Shown: in pieces, positions 12,278-20,837 of the stretch | Numbering within the stretch: the first letter of the stretch is position 1 | Layout: each line of letters opens with the position of its first letter | Source: Aquitalea aquatilis | GTDB taxonomy: Bacteria; Pseudomonadota; Gammaproteobacteria; Burkholderiales; Chromobacteriaceae | Assembly: GCF_005155025.1 (NCBI RefSeq) | Contig: NZ_CP039731.1 | Location: forward strand, 62,001 to 126,000 | Reading direction: 5' to 3' | DNA length: 64,000 bases | Position numbers and translations under genes: made by a program | Notes under the pieces: generated by a model | Database searches by the model: none | Told to the model about the DNA's origin: nothing | What the model saw: the letters and a program-made list of their open reading frames with translations, nothing else

Positions 12278-14080
12278 CTACAGCACCCGGGCCAGAAATT
12301 CACGGGTGCGCTGCTGGCGCGGCTGGCGCAGCAGCTGCTCGGGATGGCCGCTCTCCACGATGCGACCCTGCTCCATGAACACCACGGTGTCGGCCACTTC
12401 GCGGGCAAAGCCGATTTCATGGGTGACGATGATCAGCGTGGTGCCGGAACGGGCCAGCTCCTTGATCACGTCCAGCACTTCCTGCACCAGCTCCGGGTCC
12501 AGGGCCGAGGTCGGCTCGTCAAACAACAGCACCTTGGGCCGCAGCGCCAGCGCACGGGCAATGGCCACCCGCTGCTGCTGGCCACCGGACAGCTGGCGCG
12601 GCCAGGCATCGGCCTTGTCGGCCAGACCGACACGCTGCAACAGCTGGCGCGCCTGCTGTTCGGCCTGCGCCCGGCTCAGGCCGCGCACGGCCAGCGGTGC
12701 TTCGATCAGGTTTTGCAAGACGGTGAGATGGGGAAACAGATTGAAGTTCTGGAACACCATGCCCACCTCGATGCGGCGTTGCAGGATGTCCTTTTCCTTC
12801 AGTTCATGCAGGGTGCTGCCCTGCTGGCGATAGCCAATCAGCTCGCCGTCGATGGCGATGAAACCGCTGTCCACGCGCTCCAGATGGTTGATGCTGCGCA
12901 GCAGGGTGGACTTGCCGGAGCCGGAAGGCCCGATGATGACCGTGACGCTGCCGGCGGCAACATCCAGCGATACCTCGTCCAGCACGGTCAGGCTGCCAAA
13001 GCGCTTGCTCACGCCATGGATGGCCACCGCACCACCGGCTGCCGCGGCCAGACTGGCACCATCTGCACTCGCCGCGACGGCAGCAGGGACGGTGGCCGCA
13101 GCCGGCGGCTGGCCACGCCAGCGCTGCCACAGCGACTGCGGCTGCTGACGCAGCGCACCACGGGCATAGCGTCGCTCCACCTGCACCTGCACCACCGACA
13201 GCACGGTGAGGATGATCAGGTACCACACGGTAGCCACCATCAACAGCGGAATCACTTCCAGATTGCGGTGGTAGATTACCTGGATGGTGTAGAACAATTC
13301 CGGCAGCGCCAGGATGTAGACATTGGCCGTGCCCTTGGCCAGACCGATGATGTCGTTGAAAGCGGTAGGCAGGATGGTACGCATGGCTTGCGGCAGCACG
13401 ATGCCGAAAATCTGCCGCCGGCGCGGCAGGCCCAGTGCGGCGGCCGCCTCCAGCTGCCCCTGGTCCACCGACAGGATGCCGCCGCGAATGATTTCCGCCG
13501 AAAACGCCGCCTGGTTCAGGCTCAGGCCCAGCACGGCCGCCGTGAAGGGGCTGATCAGTTCGGTGGTGGCATAGCTGAACCAGTTGATGCCGGTGTAGGG
13601 CACACCGATATTGATGGTTTCGTACAGATAACCCAGGTTGTTGAGGATCAGCAGCAGCACGATCAGCGGTATCGAGCGGAACAGCCAGATATAGCTCCAC
13701 GACAGGCTGGACAGCAGCGGCGAGCGCGATACCCGCGCCAGCGCCAGCACCGTGCCCAGCAGCGAACCCAGCACGGTGCCAACCGCCGTCAGCCACAAGG
13801 TGCGTCCCAGCCCTTCCAGTACCGGCGCAGCCAGAAACCATTCGGCGAACACGCCCCAGCCCCAGCGCGGATTGCTTGCCACCGAGCCGATGATGGCAGC
13901 CAGCAGCAGCAAGGCGACGATGCTGCCGGCCATGCGGGCCGGATAGCGGGCCGGCACGATGCGCAGCCCGGCATAGCGGTTGCTGCCGCTCGCCTCCGCT
14001 GCGGCATGGTCGCTGGCCTGCCGTGGCAGCGGGTGGGGGTGACTGAAGGCGATGTCGCCGACTTCGGTGATTTCACTCAT
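12278..14080 (-). CDS. Fused amino-acid ABC transporter permease-ATPase
   Basis: 600 aa combining two proteins that are usually separate. Residues about 50-300 are a HisM/GlnP-type permease with coupling loop EAAAALGLPRRRQIFGIVLP (211-230). After an Ala-rich linker (about 325-350), residues 352-600 are a GlnQ-type ATPase: Walker A GPSGSGKST at 384-392, signature [15 protein letters not shown], Walker B VLLFDEPTSALDPE, switch His in VTHE. The fused chain would dimerise to give the complete membrane part. The operon and the 312-aa binding protein downstream argue for uptake of a modified amino acid. Confidence 0.92.
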   Translation of the reverse strand: MSEITEVGDIAFSHPHPLPRQASDHAAAEASGSNRYAGLRIVPARYPARMAGSIVALLLLAAIIGSVASNPRWGWGVFAEWFLAAPVLEGLGRTLWLTAVGTVLGSLLGTVLALARVSRSPLLSSLSWSYIWLFRSIPLIVLLLILNNLGYLYETINIGVPYTGINWFSYATTELISPFTAAVLGLSLNQAAFSAEIIRGGILSVDQGQLEAAAALGLPRRRQIFGIVLPQAMRTILPTAFNDIIGLAKGTANVYILALPELFYTIQVIYHRNLEVIPLLMVATVWYLIILTVLSVVQVQVERRYARGALRQQPQSLWQRWRGQPPAAATVPAAVAASADGASLAAAAGGAVAIHGVSKRFGSLTVLDEVSLDVAAGSVTVIIGPSGSGKSTLLRSINHLERVDSGFIAIDGELIGYRQQGSTLHELKEKDILQRRIEVGMVFQNFNLFPHLTVLQNLIEAPLAVRGLSRAQAEQQARQLLQRVGLADKADAWPRQLSGGQQQRVAIARALALRPKVLLFDEPTSALDPELVQEVLDVIKELARSGTTLIIVTHEIGFAREVADTVVFMEQGRIVESGHPEQLLRQPRQQRTREFLARVL

Positions 14081-14138
14081 GATGTCTTATCCTGTGCAAT
14101 AGCCGTGGTGGGTGGTCGGCAAGCCAGTTAAACGGGGT

Positions 14139-14681
14139 TCAGACGGCGATGCCGGCCAGTTGCGTCCAATGCGCGGCGGGTACTGCCGCACTGGCCAGCC
14201 GTGGCAAAGCCTTGGTAAACGGCAAGGTGCGCAGGGCTTCCAGATCGCCATCCTGGTCAAACTGCGCCTGATAGCCATGGCGCAGATACAGCCCCACCGC
14301 CTCCGGCTGACGGCAGCCGGTGGTGAGGTAGATGTGGCGATAGCCCTGACGCTGGCTTTGCGCTTCCAGCTCCTGCAACACCAGCCCGGCCAGCCCCTGC
14401 CGGCGGTACTGGCTGTGGGTCCAGATGCGCTTGAACTCGGCGGTGTGCTCATCCAGCCGCTTGAAGGCCCCGCCGGCAATTGCCTGGCCCTGGCGCAGCA
14501 GCAGCAAGAAGTTGCCATGCGGCGGGGCAAAGGTTGCCGGCGGGTAGCGCCGCATTTCCGCCGCTGCACCGCCCGGATCAAACAGGTCGCCGTAGCGCGC
14601 GTCGTATTCCTGCGTCAGCTCGGCCAGCATCACGCTGGCACGTGGATCGGTGGTGGTGGTGTAAACAAAGTAGTCACGCAT
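14139..14681 (-). CDS. GNAT N-acetyltransferase, candidate S-alkylcysteine N-acetylase
   Basis: 180 aa GNAT fold with the acetyl-CoA loop YRRQGLAGLVLQELEAQ and the later GCRQPEAVGLYLRHGY. The ATG at 14681 overlaps the stop of the M20 gene by 8 bp, implying translational coupling. In Bacillus yxe and ytm operons a GNAT (YxeL, SnaA) acetylates S-(2-succino)cysteine or S-alkylcysteine before oxidation and deacetylation; that role is inferred here purely from neighbours. Confidence 0.85.
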   Translation of the reverse strand: MRDYFVYTTTTDPRASVMLAELTQEYDARYGDLFDPGGAAAEMRRYPPATFAPPHGNFLLLLRQGQAIAGGAFKRLDEHTAEFKRIWTHSQYRRQGLAGLVLQELEAQSQRQGYRHIYLTTGCRQPEAVGLYLRHGYQAQFDQDGDLEALRTLPFTKALPRLASAAVPAAHWTQLAGIAV

Positions 14682-15933
14682 GCTGTGCATCCCGGTCATG
14701 CGGTGCGGCAAGGGCAGGCGCGTAGCCTGGTGCGGACAACACCGGCAGGTAGTGCTCGGCCAGCCCGGCCCAGTAGGCGGCCGCCACGGGCAGGATTTCG
14801 TCATTGAAGTCGTAACGCGGGCTGTGCAGCGAGGCCGTGTCGCCATTGCCGAAAAACAGGAAGCTGCCCGGCCGTGCCTGCAACATGAAGGCAAAATCCT
14901 CGCTGGCGGTGCGCGGGCGAAAGTCTGCCGCCACCCGCTGGCTGCCCAGCGTGGCATGGGCCACCGCGCTGGCGAAGGCGGTTTCGCGGGCGTGGTTGCA
15001 TACCGGTGGGAAACCCAGCCGGTAATCCACCTCGGCCACGGCACCAAAGCTGGCGGCCTGCGCCTGCACCAGTGCCGGCACCCGCTGCTGCAGCAGGCTG
15101 CGCACTTCCGGGCGGAAGGTGCGGGCCGTCAGCTTCAGCTCCACGCTGTCCGGTATCACATTGGAGGCATGGCCGCCGTGGATGCTGCCCACGGTGAGCA
15201 CGCCCATGTCCAGCGGGTCGACATTGCGCGCCACGATGCTTTGCAAGGCGGTGATGACATGGGCGCTCACCAGCACCGGGTCTACCGTGGTATGCGGCTC
15301 GGCCCCATGCCCACCCTTGCCATGCACCGTGATATGCGCCTGATCGACCGAGGCCATGGCCGGGCCTTCGATGCAGCCGATATGGCCGCAACTGACACCG
15401 GGCCAGTTGTGCAGGCCAAACACGGCATCGCAGGGAAAGCGCTCGAACAGCCCCTCCTCTATCATGCGGCGTGCGCCGGAGCCGGTTTCTTCCGCCGGCT
15501 GGAAAATCAGCTGCAAGGTGCCGTCAAACTGCCCTTCCAGCGCCAGAAAGCGGGCAGCGGCCAGCAGGATGGCGGTGTGGCCATCGTGCCCGCAGGCATG
15601 CATCACCCCGGCGTTCTGGCTGGCATAGGGCAAGCCGGTGGCCTCCTGGATGGGCAGCGCATCCATGTCGGCACGCAGCCCCAGCGACTTGCCCCCGGTG
15701 CCGCGCCGCAGCGTGCCCACCACCCCGGTGCCGGCAATGCCGGTGCTCACCTGATAGCCCCATGCGCGCAGCAGGTCCGCCACCTTGCCGGCGGTGCGGA
15801 ATTCGGCAAAAGCCAGTTCCGGGTGCTGGTGCAGCTCGTGACGCAGCGCCACGAACTGCGGGTTGGCCAGGGCGATGGCGGCGTGAATCTGTTCGCTGCG
15901 CGCCGTCAGCTGCGATGACAAGGAACTGGACAT
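14674..15933 (-). CDS. M20 family amidohydrolase / N-deacylase
   Basis: 419 aa of the amidohydrolase branch of peptidase family M20 (hippuricase, IAA-amino-acid hydrolase, YxeP, SndA). Two-metal-site residues are visible: C114 and H116 in HACGHDGH, E148 and E149 in QPAEETGSG, H174 in GLHNWPG, and a late His in SLHSPRYDFNDE. Family members remove N-acyl groups from amino acids. The first base of its ATG is the last base of the preceding monooxygenase stop (TGATG). It likely deacetylates N-acetylcysteine-type products of the pathway (inference). Confidence 0.9.
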   Translation of the reverse strand: MSSSLSSQLTARSEQIHAAIALANPQFVALRHELHQHPELAFAEFRTAGKVADLLRAWGYQVSTGIAGTGVVGTLRRGTGGKSLGLRADMDALPIQEATGLPYASQNAGVMHACGHDGHTAILLAAARFLALEGQFDGTLQLIFQPAEETGSGARRMIEEGLFERFPCDAVFGLHNWPGVSCGHIGCIEGPAMASVDQAHITVHGKGGHGAEPHTTVDPVLVSAHVITALQSIVARNVDPLDMGVLTVGSIHGGHASNVIPDSVELKLTARTFRPEVRSLLQQRVPALVQAQAASFGAVAEVDYRLGFPPVCNHARETAFASAVAHATLGSQRVAADFRPRTASEDFAFMLQARPGSFLFFGNGDTASLHSPRYDFNDEILPVAAAYWAGLAEHYLPVLSAPGYAPALAAPHDRDAQHA

Positions 15934-17270
15934 CAGGCGACCTGCTGTTCGGTCTGGCCTGCCACTGGCTGGTAGCGGCTGGGCTTGCGTGGCAAGCCCA
16001 GGTGATCGCGCAGGGTGTGGCCCTGCAGCTCGCGCTGGAAGCGCCCGCTGGCTTCCAGCACCGGCAGTACATGGGTGATGAAGTCGTCCAGCCCCTCGGC
16101 CACCACCGGGAAGCCCAGGATGAAACCGTCGGCCGCGCCTTCGTCCACCCAGCGGATGATTTCCGCTGCCACTTTTTCGCCACTGCCGACAAAATTGCTG
16201 CGCGGCGTGGCCACTTCCAGCGCGACCTGGCGCAGGGTCAGGCCATGCTCGCGGGCGCGCGCCTTGATCTGGTCGGTGGTGGAACGGAAGCTGTTGCGGC
16301 CAATGTCACCCAGCTCCGGGAAGGCCTCGTCCAGCGGGTACTGGCTAAAGTCGTGGTGGTCGAAGAAGCGGCCCAGATAAGCCAGCGCATCGTCGATGGT
16401 GAGCAGTTGCTGGATGAGGCGGAACTTGGCTTCAGCCTCGGCATCGGTGGCGGCCACGACCGGCGCGATGCCGGGGAAGATCTTCACCGCCTCGGCCGGA
16501 CGGGCATGCAACACGGCGCTGGTTTTCACCTTGCGCAGGAAATCGCGGGTTTCTTCGATGGACGGCGCATGGGTGAACACCGCGTCGGCATACTTGCCGG
16601 CCAGGCCGATGCCGGCATCAGACGAGCCGGCCTGGAAAATCACCGGCTGGCCTTGCGGCGAGCGGCTGATATTCAGCGGCCCGGCCACCTGGAAGAAACG
16701 ACCCTTGTGGTTGAGGGTGTGCAGCTTGTCCTTGGAGAAGAACTGGCCGGTTGCACGGTTACGCGGCAGCGCGTCGTCGTCCCAGCTATCCCACAAGCCC
16801 TGGGTCACTTGCAGGTATTCGTCGGCGATTTCATAGCGCAGCGCATGTTCCGGATGCGGGCGGCTGTAATTGAGCGCCGTACCCTCCAGCGGCGTGGTCA
16901 CCACATTCCAGCCGGCGCGGCCGCCGCTGATCAGGTCGAGCGAGGCAAACTGGCGCGCCACAGTAAACGGGTCGCTGTACGAGGTGGACACGGTGCCGGC
17001 CAGGCCGATCTTGCGGGTCACGCTGGCCAGCGCCGACAGAATGGAGATCGGCTCGAAACGGTTGAGAAAATGCGGAATCGACTGCTCGTTGATGTAGAGG
17101 CCGTCGGCGACAAAGGCAAAGGCGATGCCGTTATGTTCGGCCTTCTGCACGGTATCGATATAGAACTGCAGGTTGACGCTGGCATCTGCCGGGCCACTGG
17201 GGTGTTTCCAGGCGTGCATGTGGCCGCCCGCACCGTGCAGCATGATGCCAAATGTAATGGGTTTGCTCAT
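15933..17270 (-). CDS. NtaA/SnaA/DszA-type flavin-dependent monooxygenase
   Basis: 445 aa, bacterial luciferase fold, class NtaA/SnaA/DszA/YxeK. Recognised by the start MSKPITFGIMLHGAGGH, the central TSYSDPFTVARQFASLDLISGGRAGWNVVT region (in part), and the SSDAGIGLAGKYADAVF segment. It uses reduced FMN delivered by a separate reductase. The ATG at 17270 has GGAG seven bases upstream; the frame could be extended by five codons to a TTG without a ribosome site. In the yxe paradigm this enzyme oxidises the N-acetylated S-substituted cysteine and releases N-acetylcysteine (inference). Confidence 0.9.
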   Translation of the reverse strand: MSKPITFGIMLHGAGGHMHAWKHPSGPADASVNLQFYIDTVQKAEHNGIAFAFVADGLYINEQSIPHFLNRFEPISILSALASVTRKIGLAGTVSTSYSDPFTVARQFASLDLISGGRAGWNVVTTPLEGTALNYSRPHPEHALRYEIADEYLQVTQGLWDSWDDDALPRNRATGQFFSKDKLHTLNHKGRFFQVAGPLNISRSPQGQPVIFQAGSSDAGIGLAGKYADAVFTHAPSIEETRDFLRKVKTSAVLHARPAEAVKIFPGIAPVVAATDAEAEAKFRLIQQLLTIDDALAYLGRFFDHHDFSQYPLDEAFPELGDIGRNSFRSTTDQIKARAREHGLTLRQVALEVATPRSNFVGSGEKVAAEIIRWVDEGAADGFILGFPVVAEGLDDFITHVLPVLEASGRFQRELQGHTLRDHLGLPRKPSRYQPVAGQTEQQVA

Positions 17271-17300
17271 GTTCAACTCCAACAATGTCGGTAAGGAAGA

Positions 17301-18302
17301 TCAGGCCGCCAGCGGCTCGCGCGCCTCGGCCAGCAGGGAGATCGAAGCGCGGCGCAGGGCAAACTGCGCCACCGGGATGTCGATGATGAATTCGCGGATG
17401 CCGTAGCTCTGGTGCAGCGAGTCCAGCTCGGCGCGCACATCGCCGGCGGTACCGGCAATCACGTGCGGCTGTTTTTCTTCCAGCCGGTACTGGCTGACGC
17501 CAGCCTGCCGGGCATATTCCTCGGCGGCTTCGCGACTGGGCACATTGACGCTGCGGCCATCTTCCAGTGTCAGCTTGAACAGCTTCAGCTCGCCCACCAG
17601 GGCCTGCGCCTGTTCGCGGGTTTCCGCCACAAAGGCATACAGCGCCAGGGCCGGCACCTTGCCGGTCCACTGCCGGTATACGGCAATGGATTGCTGGATA
17701 TTGAGCGGGTCGCCATTGAAATGACCGGCATAGGCAAACTCCCAGCCCAGCCGGGCTGCCAGCCGGGCACTGTCCGGGCTGCCGCCCAGCAGGAAGCGGC
17801 CGGCGGCGACCGGGGCTTGCGGCGTGGCCTGTGCGCCGGCCAGCGGGTGGCCGACAGGCTGGCCACCGCTCAGGAAGGCGTCCAGCTCGGCCAGTTGCGT
17901 GGAGAAATCCGGTTTGCGGGCGGCATCGTGATAGTGCTGCAGGGCGAGCGTGCTGTAAGGCAGGCCACCAGGGGCCTTGCCCACGCCCAGATCCACCCGG
18001 CCCGGTGCCAGCGCCGCCAGCAGATTGAAGGTTTCCGCCACCTTGTAGGGGCTGTAGTGCTGCAGCATCACGCCGCCACTGCCCACGCGGATGCGGCTGG
18101 TATGCGCCAGGATGTGGGAGATCAGCACTTCCGGTGCCGAGCTGGCCAGCAGCGGCGTGCTGTGGTGTTCGGCTACCCAGAAGCGGTGGTAGCCCAATTG
18201 TTCGGCCAGTTTGGCCAGCGCCACGGTATGGGCCAGCGCTTCGGCCGCACTAGCGCCGGGGGGAATGGGGCTTTTATCCAGAATCGACAGTGAATAAGAC
18301 AT
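17301..18302 (-). CDS. Luciferase-like monooxygenase (MsnO8/CmoO type)
   Basis: 333 aa from the ATG at 18302, with start MSYSLSILDKSPIP typical of this LLM subclass. It carries AEQLGYHRFWVAEHH and VGSGGVMLQHYSPYKVAETF, and later GKAPGG. It is the first gene of the six-gene operon and a second flavin monooxygenase next to the NtaA-type one, as in the Bacillus ytm operon (YtmO/CmoO with YtnJ/CmoJ). No flavin reductase is encoded in the operon. Confidence 0.88.
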   Translation of the reverse strand: MSYSLSILDKSPIPPGASAAEALAHTVALAKLAEQLGYHRFWVAEHHSTPLLASSAPEVLISHILAHTSRIRVGSGGVMLQHYSPYKVAETFNLLAALAPGRVDLGVGKAPGGLPYSTLALQHYHDAARKPDFSTQLAELDAFLSGGQPVGHPLAGAQATPQAPVAAGRFLLGGSPDSARLAARLGWEFAYAGHFNGDPLNIQQSIAVYRQWTGKVPALALYAFVAETREQAQALVGELKLFKLTLEDGRSVNVPSREAAEEYARQAGVSQYRLEEKQPHVIAGTAGDVRAELDSLHQSYGIREFIIDIPVAQFALRRASISLLAEAREPLAA

Positions 18303-18715
18303 TTGTGTGCACCACTTGATTGACGCCACAAAATCTATTCCCGCCGCCATTTAATATCAATAGCAAAGCCATAAGTTAAAAAGATAAGCTTATTAATCGA
18401 CCCCGTATATTTATCTTAATAAAAAAACCAGCTACTGCATGCTGAAAAAATGCTTATACCGATAATAGCAAGAACCAGCATAAATATTGCTAAGCCCTGA
18501 AACACAAAGCCGCACCATCACCACCAACCCGTCGCATTTATTACCCAGACAATATCCTTCACTCGCTGGCAATTACACAGCAGCTGATTAACTAATAATA
18601 TTTTCTTGATTAATAAAACGGGAACATTGCGGAACAATAGCCATCAGCCACCGACAACGCATCCTGCACCGGCGGCCTGTGATGTTCTCTTTTCCAACTT
18701 AATCGCGACTTGATC
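18303..18715. other. AT-rich divergent promoter region
   Basis: 413 bp between the divergent monooxygenase operon and the porin, markedly AT-rich. It contains the inverted repeat AAGATAA (18381-18387) / TTATCTT (18411-18417) and the 10-bp palindrome ATAAGCTTAT (18384-18393). Promoters for both directions must lie here, but I cannot name the regulators. No gene is seen. Confidence 0.55.
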
Positions 18716-19840
18716 ATGAAAATAAAACTGCTCGCCCTGACCATGGCCGCACTGCCGCTGCTGGCCCATGCCGATGATGGCGTCACCGTATACGGCAAAA
18801 TCGCTGGCAACCTGTCCAATGTGAAAAGCTATTCAGCCACCACCAATAACGGCCAGCCCTTCAGCAGCTGGCGGGTAGATGACAACACCTCGCGCATCGG
18901 TTTCAAGGGCAGCGAGAATCTGGGCAATGGCGTCACCGCCATCTGGCAAGTGGAAAACCGCATTCACGTCGATGGCAGCGGTACGGATACCTTCGCCAGC
19001 CGCGACTCCTTCGTCGGCCTGCAAAGCGAGCTGGGCAAGATTCGCCTGGGTCGCCTGTCCGACTACGCCAACCTGGACATGGAGTACATCGATCCGGGCT
19101 CCTACAGCAGCGTGGCCGGCCAGATTTACTCCACCCGGCTGGACGGACGCATCAATAACGCCATCCGCTACGACAGCCCCAATCTGGCCGGTTTCAGCTT
19201 TACCACCACCTGGGGTGCCGATGAAAAACGCGCCAGCGACAGCAGCGGCAACCCGACCAACAACCAGGTATTCAACCTGGGCCTGAGCTACGAGCAGGCC
19301 GGTTACTTCGCCAAGTTCAGCTATGAGAACAAGGGTGATGCCAAGCAGGTGAACAGCGCGGCGCAGACCGGTGCCGTGAAAAACTGGTGGCGGGTGGAAG
19401 CTGGCTATATCAGCGACCCCATTTATCTGGCGCTGGGCTTCCAGACCGTGAATGGCTACCTGGGGGTGAGCAGCGGCAAGTTCGTCGACAGCCCGGGGGT
19501 GGTTTACAACGTCAATGTGCTGAATGCCCGTCTGGCGGCCAGCGGCCTGAGCGCCAGCGCGGCGGCCTCCAGCCAGCAAGTGAAGGCGCGTGAAGCGGTG
19601 CTCACCTTCGGCTACAACATCGGCCCGTGGCTGCCCTATGTCTCGCTGACCAAGGGCTATGACCTGAGCGTGGGCGGCAGTGACATCGACAAGACCGGCT
19701 ACACCCAGTATGTGGTCGGCACCACCTATGCCCTGTCCAAGCAGACCAAGGCCTATGCCTCGTATGGCCGTGCCAACTGGGGCGGCAACGGTGTGGCCAG
19801 TGAAAGCGCCATCAGCCTGAGCCTAGCCAAGTTCTTCTAA
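18716..19840 (+). CDS. Outer-membrane general porin (Neisseria type)
   Basis: 374 aa from the ATG at 18716; an in-frame TTG six bases earlier is less likely. Signal peptide MKIKLLALTMAALPLLAHA, then the mature start DDGVTVYGKIAG typical of betaproteobacterial 16-strand porins. Marker segments SRIGFKGSENLGNG and GRLSDYANL are present, and the C-terminus ends in FF, the outer-membrane targeting signature. It forms a diffusion channel as a trimer. A GC hairpin (19849-19868) follows. Confidence 0.92.
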   Translation: MKIKLLALTMAALPLLAHADDGVTVYGKIAGNLSNVKSYSATTNNGQPFSSWRVDDNTSRIGFKGSENLGNGVTAIWQVENRIHVDGSGTDTFASRDSFVGLQSELGKIRLGRLSDYANLDMEYIDPGSYSSVAGQIYSTRLDGRINNAIRYDSPNLAGFSFTTTWGADEKRASDSSGNPTNNQVFNLGLSYEQAGYFAKFSYENKGDAKQVNSAAQTGAVKNWWRVEAGYISDPIYLALGFQTVNGYLGVSSGKFVDSPGVVYNVNVLNARLAASGLSASAAASSQQVKAREAVLTFGYNIGPWLPYVSLTKGYDLSVGGSDIDKTGYTQYVVGTTYALSKQTKAYASYGRANWGGNGVASESAISLSLAKFF

Positions 19841-19848
19841 GCAGCACG

Positions 19849-19868
19849 GCCCCGCCGCCTGGCGGGGC
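19849..19868 (+). terminator. GC hairpin after the porin gene
   Basis: Stem GCCCCGCC/GGCGGGGC class hairpin with a 4-base loop directly after the porin stop. There is no U tract, so it may only attenuate read-through into the DUF3088 gene. Confidence 0.4.
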
Positions 19869-19895
19869 TATCCAACCGCCACCGAAAGCCATTGC

Positions 19896-20240
19896 ATGAG
19901 CCGCGACCTGTTATTGCTGCTGGAACCCGGTTTTACCCGCCCGGACCACCCTGCCGAACAACGCTTTGTCTGCCCGCACAGCACGCTGCTGGAAGGCCTG
20001 CTGGCCACCCAGCCGGCGCTGGCCAGCCGCATCGAGGTGCGCCGTCTGCCCTTTCCCCGTCCACGCCAGGCGGTGATCGAGCTGGTGGGCGAAGACAATC
20101 AGGGCCTGCCACTGCTGCTACTGGCCGCCGACAGCCCGGTTCCGCCGCAGGCGGCACAGCATCAGGGCCGCTATTTCCTGCAGGACGCCCGGCAGATCGC
20201 CGCCTATCTGGCCGAGCAGCATGCGGCCTATCATCTCTGA
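19896..20240 (+). CDS. DUF3088-family protein
   Basis: 114 aa, start MSRDLLLLLEPGFTRPDHP, with the conserved FVCPHSTLLEGLL segment containing the single Cys of the family. Soluble, no signal peptide. Function unknown. It precedes a VOC-domain gene by 27 bp and probably shares its transcript. The family call is from pattern recognition. Confidence 0.75.
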   Translation: MSRDLLLLLEPGFTRPDHPAEQRFVCPHSTLLEGLLATQPALASRIEVRRLPFPRPRQAVIELVGEDNQGLPLLLLAADSPVPPQAAQHQGRYFLQDARQIAAYLAEQHAAYHL

Positions 20241-20267
20241 ACCGTTCACCCTTAGCGAAAGCGCATC

Positions 20268-20774
20268 ATGGGAATCAAACGCCTGAACCACGCCGTGCTC
20301 TATGTCAGTGATGTGCCGCGCAGCACACGCTTTTACCAGGATGTTCTGGGTTTCCGTCCCAAGCCGGGCAGCCAGCCGGACCGGGCGGTGTTTACCCAGG
20401 CCGCCGATTCTGACAACGATCATGATCTGGCACTGTTTGCCCGCAATCTGGGGCAGCAGCGCGCCGGGGTATTCAGCCCGCGCGGCGAGGTGCCGGCCGC
20501 CAGCGAGCCGCCAGCCGGGCTGTATCACCTGGCCTGGGAAGTCGACAGCCTGGCCGAGCTCAAGCGCATCCGCGACCAGTTGCAGGCACTGGGCCGCCTG
20601 GGGCTGGAAGAGGATCACGGCGTGCACAAGAGCGTGTACGGCCATGACCCGGATGGCCTGCTGTTTGAAGTCACCTGGTTTGTCCCGCAGGAGGCCTTGC
20701 AGGATGCAGACCGCCAGAGCCGCAGCGACCCCTTGCTGTGGGAGCGCGAACTGGCGCGTTTCGCCAAGCTGTAA
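20268..20774 (+). CDS. VOC-family (glyoxalase/dioxygenase fold) protein
   Basis: 168 aa with the vicinal-oxygen-chelate pattern: LNHAVLYVSDVPRSTRFYQDVLGF at the start and the C-terminal half with YGHDPDGLLFEVTW. Candidate metal ligands are H8, H-containing YHLAWEVD and E in LLFEVTW, as in catechol dioxygenases. Substrate not predictable. A strong hairpin terminator follows. Confidence 0.85.
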   Translation: MGIKRLNHAVLYVSDVPRSTRFYQDVLGFRPKPGSQPDRAVFTQAADSDNDHDLALFARNLGQQRAGVFSPRGEVPAASEPPAGLYHLAWEVDSLAELKRIRDQLQALGRLGLEEDHGVHKSVYGHDPDGLLFEVTWFVPQEALQDADRQSRSDPLLWERELARFAKL

Positions 20775-20782
20775 AACACCAC

Positions 20783-20814
20783 GGGGGTGGTCGAGCCATG
20801 CTCGCCACCCCCTT
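20783..20814. terminator. Bidirectional terminator between VOC and aldehyde dehydrogenase genes
   Basis: Long hairpin GGGGGTGG-t-CGAG / CTCG-CCACCCCC (20783-20812) with loop CCATG, between two convergent genes. Only a short T run follows on the plus strand. Confidence 0.6.
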
Positions 20815-20837
20815 AGTCTATCCATCCCGGCCTGTGG

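Noticed and set aside
14681-15047. Longer GNAT start reaching into the M20 gene
   Set aside because: The extra ~120 residues are the wrong frame of M20; the GNAT fold starts at 14681 with a coupled ATG.
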